From the NCBI GenBank assembly GCA_903927685.1, contig CAIYOB010001110.1:1-13245 (forward strand): a stretch of 13,245 bases of DNA, in the 5' to 3' direction. The translations under genes were made by a program, and so were the position numbers. This document shows positions 7,500 through 13,245 of the stretch, piece after piece (positions within the stretch are counted from its first letter, which is position 1; each line of letters starts with the position of its first letter). This stretch comes from an uncultured Planctomycetaceae bacterium. GTDB taxonomy: Bacteria; Planctomycetota; Planctomycetia; Pirellulales; Pirellulaceae. A model generated the notes under the pieces. That model had not been told where the DNA came from and made no database searches. It saw only the letters and a list, made by a program, of their open reading frames with translations.

Positions 7500-7589
7500 C
7501 GGGTGCCTGGGGTCGAGTGCAACGAGCCCCCAGCGGCAACCAGCTGGGGGCTCGCCACTCGTGCCTCGTGGATCGACCCCAGCCACCCC
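7500..7589. repeat. Palindromic element, inverted copy of the 958-1099 core
   Basis: The inner arms 7523-7534 and 7543-7554 (CGAGCCCCCAGC) pair perfectly around an 8-nt loop. The outer arms 7501-7516 and 7573-7588 pair at 15 of 16. Its reverse complement follows the core of 958-1099 almost base for base, including the asymmetric CACGAGG...CGAGTGG insert between the arms, so the two are copies in opposite orientation. The outer AGTG...GTCCA ends are absent here. A partial extra copy of the outer arm lies just left (7479-7496). It sits between the pentapeptide gene stop and the ilvN start. Confidence 0.75.
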
Positions 7590-7645
7590 GCATCAAAGTC
7601 ATGCGAAGAAGCACCCCAGCCCCAATCGCTCGCCGTGCCCTGGCA

Positions 7646-8320
7646 CTAACCCCAGAACTGCCACCAGGAGCGACGCTGCTTCTTCATAACTTCCAGCTTG
7701 CTCCGGCCGACGACACCCGTGGCTCGGGCGTTGTGGAGTTGTTGAGGCGTATAATTGGCGTGCGAGAGATCGGCTTTCAGCAGGTTGGCGCCATCCAGCT
7801 TGGCCTTCGCCAGCTCGGCGTTCTTCAAAACCGCACCTTCCAATTTGGTACCGCGGAGGTCGGATTCCGACAGGTCGGTGTCGGTGAAATTGCCGCGCGC
7901 GTCGGCGACGCTCATGTCGCACTTGACGAGTTTCGAGCCGGTGAAATCGCAATGCGGCAGCTTGGCGTACCGAAAGTTGCTGCCGCTGAAGTTGGCGTTG
8001 TGGGCGTGCGTGCCCTCCAGGACGGCTTCGGTAAAATCCGCCCCGGTGCATTCGACGCCGTCCATGTTGGCGAACGCCAGGCTGCACTCGTAGAAATTCG
8101 CACCGTTCAATTTGGCGTTGGTCAGGTCGGCTTGCCGGAGGTCCGTGCTGCGGAAGTTCGCCTTGTTCAGATTCAAGCCGGCCAGGTTTGCTCCGGCCAG
8201 CTTCAGTCCGGACAGGACAGCGCCCTCCAGGGTATCCGCATCCAGTCGATGCAACACTTGTCCCGACGATCTGTGTTTGATTTCTATCACGGCTTCACCC
8301 CTCGACCTTGCCTCAGGCAT
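7646..8320 (-). CDS. Pentapeptide-repeat protein
   Basis: 224 residues. Many tandem A(D/N)LXX-type units run from about residue 32 to 200, for example GANLAGLNLNKANF, TDLRQADLTNAKL, SDLRGTKLEG and KADLSHANY. This predicts a right-handed quadrilateral beta-helix. The N-terminal segment VIEIKHRSSGQVLHRLDADT is a short cap, and the end SWWQFWG is an aromatic tail. There is no signal peptide, so it is likely cytoplasmic. Pentapeptide proteins usually act as binding scaffolds; nothing points to DNA-gyrase protection here. The ATG at 8320 overlaps the stop of the receiver-HATPase gene (8313) in ATGCCTGA, indicating translational coupling. A GTG at 8290 preceded by GAGGGG is an alternative start that would shorten it by ten residues. 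Family sure, role unknown. Confidence 0.88.
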   Translation of the reverse strand: MPEARSRGEAVIEIKHRSSGQVLHRLDADTLEGAVLSGLKLAGANLAGLNLNKANFRSTDLRQADLTNAKLNGANFYECSLAFANMDGVECTGADFTEAVLEGTHAHNANFSGSNFRYAKLPHCDFTGSKLVKCDMSVADARGNFTDTDLSESDLRGTKLEGAVLKNAELAKAKLDGANLLKADLSHANYTPQQLHNARATGVVGRSKLEVMKKQRRSWWQFWG

Positions 8321-9218
8321 CCCGACGTTTGCGCATTGTCACCTGGTTGCCCTGCGCGTTGAATTCTACCTCATCCATAAAGGTCTGCATGAGCAATAAC
8401 CCACGTCCACCTTCGATTTCCAGCGCTTCCGGATCGCCTTTTCCAGGCAGTTTGGACACGTCAAATCCGGGACCTTCATCGCGAACCGTAAAGCTCGCCT
8501 CGACGGGCGACATTTTGACGTCCAGGTAGACCTTGCGGTCGCAGTACGGTGCTTGAGCCAGACGCTGTTCGACCAATCCCGCTGCCGGCGGTTCCTGCAT
8601 CAGCAACTCACGCGTGCTGCGCATCTGGCTGGTGGAGATCTCCAAGTTGCCGCGGTACAGGGCGTTCAGCAACGCGTGCTCGATGGCCAGTCCGACGCGC
8701 AACCGGCCCGTCGAGTCGCAGAGCTTCATCCCCAGCATCATCTGCAGCAGCAGGTCGATCAGCGGATCGACCAGGGCGACGTCGTTGGACAACTGGAAGG
8801 AGAATTCGTTGCGGACCAGGCAGCCCAGCAACCGTTCGTAGCTGCGATTGACGTGCGCGACGTGCAGGACCTGGCCGACTTCGTCCGCCAACCGCAGGGC
8901 CAATTGCGACTTGGGGACGTACCCCGCGGCGCCGTCTTCGAGGGCTTCGATCGCGATCGCGTCCGTGCCCTGACTGGTCATCAAGATCACCGGAATCTCG
9001 GAATGGTGGACCCGAACCGCCCGCACCAACTGCAGGCCGTCCATCACCGGCATGACCATGTCGGTCAGCACCAAGTCGACACCGGGTCCGCTGCGCAATC
9101 GCTGGAGCGCCTCGCGCCCGTTGGCGACGACTTCGACTTCGTAATTGACTTCCTCCAGCAAGCCGCGAATCTGTACGGCCTGGGTCGCACTGTCTTCGGC
9201 TACAAGGATTTTGGTCAT
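8313..9218 (-). CDS. Response-regulator receiver fused to RsbW/SpoIIAB-like ATPase
   Basis: 301 residues. Residues 1-120 are a CheY-like receiver: acidic pair Glu8-Asp9, phosphoacceptor Asp53 in LTDMVMPVMDG, Thr81/Ser82, and Lys103 in YVPKSQ. Residues about 130-170 are a linker. Residues about 171-299 are a HATPase_c_2-type fold with an N-box E180-H-A-L-L-N185-A, D247-E-G-P-G-F, and the G2 box EGGRGLLLMQTF. This ATPase type occurs in anti-sigma kinases of partner-switch systems. There is no histidine-kinase H-box and no DNA-binding domain. The ATG at 9218 has AGGGGGT 7 nt upstream. It follows the DUF1080 gene by 26 nt and overlaps the pentapeptide gene by 8 nt. I infer a phosphorylation-gated switch; its partner is unknown. 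Confidence 0.88.
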   Translation of the reverse strand: MTKILVAEDSATQAVQIRGLLEEVNYEVEVVANGREALQRLRSGPGVDLVLTDMVMPVMDGLQLVRAVRVHHSEIPVILMTSQGTDAIAIEALEDGAAGYVPKSQLALRLADEVGQVLHVAHVNRSYERLLGCLVRNEFSFQLSNDVALVDPLIDLLLQMMLGMKLCDSTGRLRVGLAIEHALLNALYRGNLEISTSQMRSTRELLMQEPPAAGLVEQRLAQAPYCDRKVYLDVKMSPVEASFTVRDEGPGFDVSKLPGKGDPEALEIEGGRGLLLMQTFMDEVEFNAQGNQVTMRKRRDA

Positions 9219-9244
9219 GGCAGGGACCCCCTGGGTGCTACGAG

Positions 9245-10567
9245 TTAAGTTCCACTCAACCGCTTGATCCGAACACTGCGGAACTCGACGGGATCCGAGT
9301 GGCCCGCAAAACCAAAGTGGCCTTGCGTCCGGTCCTTGCCGGGATGCGGTGAATTGTGCATGTACTCGGACACCTGGCTCAAGTCCGCGTCCAGGATCAC
9401 GTTTCCATTCAGTTCGACTTTGATTCGCGAGCCGTTCACGGTCACTTCCTGGAAGTTCCACTCGCCCGTCGGCCGCAGGTAGCCGCGGTGCGCCGGGGCC
9501 ATGCCATAGGCCGAACCGTGAAACTGGCGTTTGTCCAATCCGGCGTACTTGGGGTGCTCCGAGTCCAGCACCTGCAACTCGCACATCCCGACGTAAGCCG
9601 TGTCGCCCGAACCGGGATAGCGAATCGCCAAACCGTTGTTGCCGCCCTCCGGCAGCTTGAATTCGAGACGCGCCACAAAGTTGTCGTATTCCTCTTGCGT
9701 GTAGATCGTGCCGCCCTGCCCGGGCTTGCAGACGATCGCGCCCTCGCGGATCTCGTAGTTCTCCACCGGTCCAGCCCAGCCTTTGAAATCCTGGCCGTTG
9801 AACACCGAGGCAAAACCTTCTTCGCCGCGTTTGGCCAACAGGCTGTTGGCCTCGTTCGCCGGAATCTCGCGGACGAAGATGTTCCGCCAGCGGATCTCGC
9901 CGCCGTGTGTTTGCAGCTGGATCGGCCCTTGCGGGAACAACGGGCTGGTGCGGTCCCAGAAGTTCTCCATGATCGCGTGATCGACCACCAGCTGGTCGTT
10001 CAAGTAGACCGTCGTTCGCGCGCCCACTTGCAGGATCCGCAGCCGGTTCCATTCGCCGAACGGTTTGTCCGCCAGGACCAAGGGGTCCTTACCGGGAGCG
10101 CCGGCGCTGTTATTCCACAGGCCGCCCGAGCCCTTGTCGGCTCCGATGCCCCATTTCCCGCCCGCCTCGGTATAGTCCCAGATCTGAACCTGCGGGTTGG
10201 CCTTGAGGTAGATCCCGCTGTCCGCCTTGGCGACCGTCTTGTAGTCGATCCAGAGTTCAAAGTCCCGGAATTCGCGGCCGGTGGTCAAGTAGACCCCATG
10301 CCCGTCGTTGACCAACTCGCCGTTCTCCACCGTCCAGTGCGCCCGGGCGTCCGCCAGATCCGCCTCCCGCTTGGCAGCCCGCTCCTGGTCGGTCATGGCC
10401 CATAGCTTGCGCGGATCGAAATGCCCCAAGCCGTACCAGCCGCTGAGATCCTGGCCGTTGAACAGCGCCACAAAACCTTCCGGCGGTTGGTTCTGTTCCT
10501 GAGCGGCGACGAGGCTGATCAGCGAGCAACACACGATGGCAGATGCGAGCGCGGCAAGGCGTAGCAC
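9245..10567 (-). CDS. Secreted double-DUF1080 (3-keto-disaccharide hydrolase domain) protein
   Basis: 440 residues from the GTG at 10567, which has AGGAGAGG just upstream (10573-10580) and gives a clean signal peptide (VLRLAALASAIVCCSLISLVAA, cleavage likely before QEQNQ). Two concanavalin-like DUF1080 domains follow: residues about 31-235, opening GFVALFNGQDLSGWYG, and about 251-437, opening GFASVFNGQDFKGWAG. The first has an extra charged insert (DPRKLWAM...DARAHW). Each domain shows the family's GIYLK or GLAIRYPGSGD strand and a Q-V-x-I/L-D type strand. Characterised members cleave 3-keto-glycosides made by sugar 3-oxidation; many planctomycete members remain untested. The two copies may bind two sites on one glycan, or one may be catalytic and one binding. 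It heads a minus-strand run with the signalling and pentapeptide genes. Confidence 0.9.
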   Translation of the reverse strand: MLRLAALASAIVCCSLISLVAAQEQNQPPEGFVALFNGQDLSGWYGLGHFDPRKLWAMTDQERAAKREADLADARAHWTVENGELVNDGHGVYLTTGREFRDFELWIDYKTVAKADSGIYLKANPQVQIWDYTEAGGKWGIGADKGSGGLWNNSAGAPGKDPLVLADKPFGEWNRLRILQVGARTTVYLNDQLVVDHAIMENFWDRTSPLFPQGPIQLQTHGGEIRWRNIFVREIPANEANSLLAKRGEEGFASVFNGQDFKGWAGPVENYEIREGAIVCKPGQGGTIYTQEEYDNFVARLEFKLPEGGNNGLAIRYPGSGDTAYVGMCELQVLDSEHPKYAGLDKRQFHGSAYGMAPAHRGYLRPTGEWNFQEVTVNGSRIKVELNGNVILDADLSQVSEYMHNSPHPGKDRTQGHFGFAGHSDPVEFRSVRIKRLSGT

Positions 10568-10572
10568 AGTGT

Positions 10573-10580
10573 CCTCTCCT
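10573..10580 (-). promoter_or_regulatory. Ribosome binding site fixing the GTG start of the DUF1080 gene
   Basis: AGGAGAGG on the minus strand, a few nt before the GTG at 10567. It selects this start over the longer open frame and agrees with the signal peptide that follows. Confidence 0.55.
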
Positions 10581-10880
10581 GGTAGGTATGGGCTCAGACG
10601 CGGAAACTTTCGCCCACATCGTAACCTTTCCGCAAGCAACTTGCCAGCGTTTTTCTGGTTGGAGCCAATAAAAAGCCACCTTCTTTTAGGGAGTGCTGAA
10701 TGAGCGGCGTCCCAGAAAGCCGCCGGGCCTGCATTCGCTCCGCGCTGCATTTGTCAGTCGAGGCGACACGGAACCACGCGGAGTCTCCCGATCCGCGGCG
10801 GCGCGTCGGCTGGATTCCCGGCGGCTCGGCAGATTATAAAGGTAGCCGGTTTCATGTAGCATCGTGCACAAAATCGAGCC

Positions 10881-10967
10881 TTCGTTTAACGCCCAGCCGA
10901 CAGGCGACGGCTTGGGTGGCCGCATCCCGCGGATCCGCAGTCGCCTGCCGGCTCGGTGTTAAACGAA
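10881..10967. repeat. Long palindromic repeat with 28-bp arms
   Basis: The arms 10881-10908 (starting TTCGTTTAAC) and 10940-10967 (ending GTTAAACGAA) pair at 25 of 28 positions around a 31-nt centre, which contains its own 10-bp palindrome GCGGATCCGC (10929-10938). It shares no sequence with the other palindromes in the window. It has no coding potential and lies about 95 nt upstream of the creatininase start. From memory, TTCGTTTAAC/GCAGGCGAC palindromes recur in planctomycete genomes. Confidence 0.78.
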
Positions 10968-11020
10968 CTAAGCCGAAATGGGGAAGTTGTTTCGTGAGCG
11001 TTGCTACTGTGCGGCGGACG

Positions 11021-11052
11021 ACTGCCGTCTAGAACTGCCGTCATAGAACTGC
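11021..11052 (+). repeat. Short tandem units before the creatininase gene
   Basis: ACTGCCGTCTAGA (11021) is followed by ACTGCCGTCATAGA (11034) and a partial ACTGC (11048), a 13-14-nt period that ends in the ribosome binding region. It could be an operator or a chance local duplication. Confidence 0.4.
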
Positions 11053-11061
11053 GAGGATCGA

Positions 11062-11841
11062 ATGCGTCCATGGATTCTGGCCGAGACGAATTACACGTAC
11101 ACGCGGGACCACCGCTACGAGATCGCCGTGCTGCCGCTGGGCGCCACGGAGCCGCATAATCTGCATCTGCCCTACGGCACGGATACTTTGGAGGGCGATA
11201 TCGTCGGCCGCGAGATCTGTGCCGCGGCACACCAGCGGGGGGCCAAAGTCGTCCTGTTGCCGACCGTCCCCTACGGCACTCAGACGAACATGCGGCAGAT
11301 GCCGCTGGCGCTGAATGTCAACCCTTCGACGCTGAATCGGTTGGTGACGGACTTGATCGATTCCCTGGTGGACAGCGGCATCCGCAAGATCCTGTTGCTG
11401 AACAGTCACGGCGGGAACGAACTGAAACCGCTGCTGCGGGAACTCAGTGGCCGGACGCCCGCCCACCTGTTCCTGTGCAACTGGTACAAGGCGCTGACCG
11501 ACGAGTATTCCAGGATTTTTTCCGCCGCGGACGATCACGCCGGGGAAATGGAGACGTCGTTCGCCCTGGCCTACTTTCCCGAACTGGTCCTGCGGAACGA
11601 CGCCGGCCAGCTGGCCGCGGACGAAGGCCGCACGGCGCCGACGCGGTTCCAGGCGGTGAACGAAGGCTGGGTTTCGATCACGCGGCCCTGGCACCTGCTG
11701 ACCACCAATGCCGGCTCCGGAAACCCGCATGCCGCCACGGCGGACAAGGGCCGCCGCTTGATGCAGGTCCTGGTCGACCGCCTGGCTGCGTTCCTGGTGG
11801 AACTGTCCGAGGCCCAAGTCGACGAACGGTTTCCCTTTTGA
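11062..11841 (+). CDS. Creatininase-family amidohydrolase
   Basis: 259 residues, the normal length. The ATG at 11062 has GAGG 6 nt upstream. The metal-binding signature is present: LPLGATEPHNLHLPYGTD with Glu30, His32, His35 and Asp41; LLLNSHGGN (111-119); and HAGEMETS with His159 and Glu162. These match the His/Asp/Glu ligands of the binuclear-metal creatininase fold. No signal peptide is seen, so it is cytoplasmic. Family members cut cyclic amides (creatinine to creatine) or act on other substrates such as formamidopyrimidine intermediates and mycofactocin precursors. No creatine-degrading gene is nearby, so creatinine itself is unlikely to be the substrate. It lies 94 nt upstream of the Gfo/Idh/MocA gene on the same strand. 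Family sure; substrate unknown. Confidence 0.88.
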   Translation: MRPWILAETNYTYTRDHRYEIAVLPLGATEPHNLHLPYGTDTLEGDIVGREICAAAHQRGAKVVLLPTVPYGTQTNMRQMPLALNVNPSTLNRLVTDLIDSLVDSGIRKILLLNSHGGNELKPLLRELSGRTPAHLFLCNWYKALTDEYSRIFSAADDHAGEMETSFALAYFPELVLRNDAGQLAADEGRTAPTRFQAVNEGWVSITRPWHLLTTNAGSGNPHAATADKGRRLMQVLVDRLAAFLVELSEAQVDERFPF

Positions 11842-11855
11842 CGCTGGCGCCTTGA

Positions 11856-11884
11856 TTGACACCGGCCCCGCGGACTCCTAGATT
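11856..11884 (+). promoter_or_regulatory. Candidate sigma70-type promoter of the Gfo/Idh/MocA gene
   Basis: A perfect -35 box TTGACA (11856-11861) and a -10-like TAGATT (11879-11884, 4 of 6 consensus) are separated by 17 nt. Transcription would start near 11891, about 45 nt before the ATG at 11936. This suggests the oxidoreductase has its own promoter even though the creatininase gene lies just upstream in the same direction. Confidence 0.5.
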
Positions 11885-11935
11885 GGCCGGAAACCGCGGG
11901 CGTATGCCGCTTGCCTCACCTCCAGGAGCCGCACG

Positions 11936-13234
11936 ATGAAAACCAGGTCGCAACTGAACCGCCGGCGATTTCTGCAACGCAGCGCCGCCACCGGCATCGC
12001 CTTGGCCGCGCCGCTGGTCCTGCCGGGACACGTCCTGGGCCGCGGAGCGGCGGCCCCGAGCGAGCGGATCACGCTGGGGGTGATCGGCTACGGCGGCCGG
12101 TGTGGCGCGATCCTCCCGCATTTTCTGATGTATGACGACGTGCACGGTGTGGCCGTGTCGGACTGCCGCGCCAGCCGACTGGCCGCCGCCAAGCAGGTCG
12201 TCGACAGCCACAACGGCAACCAGGATTGCGCCGCCTATCCCGATTTCCGCCAACTCCTCGACCGCCGCGACATCGACGCCGTACTGATCGCCACCGGGGA
12301 CCGCTGGCACACGCCGCTGTCGATCCTGGCCGCCAAAGCGGGCAAGGACATCTACTGCGAAAAGCCCGTTTCCATGACGATCGGCGAAGGCCGGGCCCTG
12401 GTCCAGGCCACGAACCGCTACGGCACCGTCCACCAGACGGGCCACCAGCGGCGCTCCGTGGGTTCGTACGCCTTCCAGGTCGAAATGGCCCGCAGCGGAA
12501 AGATCGGACACGTCCACACGGTCATTTGCCAGGTGTGGGAAGGCCCGACGGTCGCGCTCGACCAGCCGCGACCGGTGCCGGAAGGGTTCGACTACGACAT
12601 GTGGCTCGGCCCCACGCCCTGGCATCCGTACACGGACGCCTATGTGAACGGCTGGAACTACTTCTGGGACACCGGCGCCGGGCCGGTGATCGGCATGGGC
12701 TGCCACTACACCGATATCGCCCAATGGGGCCTGCAACGGGACGACACCGGGCCGGTCAGCTTTGAAGGCACGGCGACCTGGAAGCCGGATGCTTTCAGCG
12801 AGACGCCGGTGACCGCGGACTGCTGTTGCACCTATGCCGACGGCGTGAAGATCCTGCTCCGTTCCAGCGGCACGTTCCAGGATCGCTACATCCGCTTTGT
12901 CGGAACCGAGGGCTGGATCCAGGTGGACGACGAAACCAACGCCGTGACGGCCGAACCCGCGTCGATCCTGCAGGCCCGGAACACCTCGGCCCCCGGCTGG
13001 GCGCAGACCGGCGACCACGTGCGGAACTGGCTGGATTGCATCAAGAGCCGCAAGCCGCCGATCTGCCATCCGGAAAGCGCACAGCGGGCGACCAGCATCT
13101 GCCACGCCGTCAACATCGGCCTGCGGCTGGGCCGGCCGCTGAAGTGGGACCCGCAAACCGAACATTTCCCGGGCGATGAACAAGCCAACGCGATGCTGGT
13201 GCGAGCGATGCGGGCGCCCTGGGCGGTGATCTGA
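11936..13234 (+). CDS. Tat-exported Gfo/Idh/MocA-family oxidoreductase
   Basis: 432 residues, complete. The start ATG has AGGAG 7 nt upstream. Residues 1-40 are a twin-arginine signal (NRRRFLQRS, then a hydrophobic run ending LPGHVLGRGAAA), so it is exported folded with its bound nicotinamide cofactor. The Rossmann domain begins ERITLGVIGYGGRCG, with the glycine motif around 51-56. CEKPVS (Glu142-Lys143-Pro144) carries the conserved lysine, and GMGCHYTDIAQWG (253-265) carries His257 and Asp260 of the C-terminal substrate domain. The end, AMRAPWAVI, resembles the common planctomycete ending P-M-R-x-P-W. Such enzymes oxidise or reduce sugar hydroxyls, often at C3. It probably acts outside the cytoplasm on a sugar or glycoside, and the DUF1080 protein of this window is a plausible partner. 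Family sure; substrate inferred. Confidence 0.93.
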   Translation: MKTRSQLNRRRFLQRSAATGIALAAPLVLPGHVLGRGAAAPSERITLGVIGYGGRCGAILPHFLMYDDVHGVAVSDCRASRLAAAKQVVDSHNGNQDCAAYPDFRQLLDRRDIDAVLIATGDRWHTPLSILAAKAGKDIYCEKPVSMTIGEGRALVQATNRYGTVHQTGHQRRSVGSYAFQVEMARSGKIGHVHTVICQVWEGPTVALDQPRPVPEGFDYDMWLGPTPWHPYTDAYVNGWNYFWDTGAGPVIGMGCHYTDIAQWGLQRDDTGPVSFEGTATWKPDAFSETPVTADCCCTYADGVKILLRSSGTFQDRYIRFVGTEGWIQVDDETNAVTAEPASILQARNTSAPGWAQTGDHVRNWLDCIKSRKPPICHPESAQRATSICHAVNIGLRLGRPLKWDPQTEHFPGDEQANAMLVRAMRAPWAVI

Positions 13235-13245
13235 AGGGCCGGGGA

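Larger units (their letters stand above)
10568..11061. other. 494-nt divergent intergenic region
   Basis: The gap separates the minus-strand DUF1080 gene from the plus-strand creatininase gene, so it should hold promoters for both. The frame of the DUF1080 gene stays open upstream to 10750, but that stretch lacks family-like residues. A long palindrome occupies 10881-10967, and short tandem units precede the creatininase start (11021-11052). An AT-rich patch at about 10833-10842 (AGATTATAAA) could hold a -10 box, but I find no matching -35 element that I would defend. Confidence 0.6.

Noticed and set aside
9219..10052. Upstream extension of the receiver-HATPase frame to 10052
   Set aside because: It is an out-of-frame reading of the DUF1080 gene. 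The receiver domain starts exactly at MTKILVAEDS (9218) with AGGGGGT upstream.
10568..10750. Extension of the DUF1080 protein to a start at 10750
   Set aside because: It would bury the signal peptide about 60 residues inside the protein; the GTG at 10567 has a good ribosome binding site.
11678..13183. 501-codon minus-strand frame opposite the Gfo/Idh/MocA gene
   Set aside because: Shadow frame. The plus strand has the Tat signal, Rossmann motif and EKP motif.
1..13245. CRISPR arrays, tRNA or rRNA genes, phage or defence genes
   Set aside because: No regularly spaced direct repeats, cloverleaf-like segments or recognisable proteins of these types were seen on either strand. A covariance-model search would be needed to exclude small RNAs.

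Overview
The window looks like chromosomal DNA from a Planctomycetota bacterium, probably Pirellulales-like. The base composition is GC-rich. The gene content is typical of that phylum: a double 3-keto-disaccharide hydrolase (DUF1080) protein, a Tat-exported Gfo/Idh/MocA oxidoreductase, a creatininase-family protein, and secreted glycosidases with an NPCBM domain. Long imperfect palindromes sit in most of the larger intergenic gaps. No rRNA, tRNA, CRISPR array, transposase or phage gene is visible. The species assignment is inference from family content only.

Layout. 1-918 (+) is the 3' part of a GH123/DUF4091-like glycosidase cut by the window edge. 958-1099 is a MITE-like nested palindrome. 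1162-3690 (+) is a secreted NPCBM-GH36 alpha-galactosidase-type enzyme. Its last codons overlap a multi-pass membrane protein (3680-4441, +) that I cannot assign. A radical SAM protein (4494-5378, -) converges on it. After a gap with two palindromic repeats comes the branched-chain amino acid pair ilvN (6873-7388, -) and ilvC (5714-6718, -), without ilvB. After another palindromic element there is a compact minus-strand run: double-DUF1080 protein (9245-10567), then a receiver-HATPase fusion (8313-9218) after 26 nt, then a pentapeptide-repeat protein (7646-8320) that overlaps it by 8 nt. A 494-nt divergent intergenic region with another long palindrome leads to a creatininase-family protein (11062-11841, +) and a Tat-signal Gfo/Idh/MocA oxidoreductase (11936-13234, +). 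The oxidoreductase has its own good-looking sigma70-type promoter.

How the genes may work together. Four proteins suggest extracytoplasmic glycan breakdown: the GH123-like and GH36-like glycosidases, the DUF1080 protein and the Gfo/Idh/MocA enzyme. The last two are the family types used in the oxidative (3-keto-glycoside) route, where a sugar is oxidised at C3 and the 3-keto-glycoside is then cleaved. Their grouping here is suggestive, but they are not in one operon. The receiver-HATPase protein combines a phosphorylatable switch with an RsbW/SpoIIAB-like ATPase and is translationally coupled to the pentapeptide protein. It lies directly behind the DUF1080 gene, so a signalling protein may be co-expressed with a carbohydrate enzyme. 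ilvN-ilvC and the radical SAM gene appear to be unrelated housekeeping functions.

The least explained content is the set of palindromic elements, of at least three unrelated sequence families, in four intergenic gaps, and the receiver-HATPase/pentapeptide pair.
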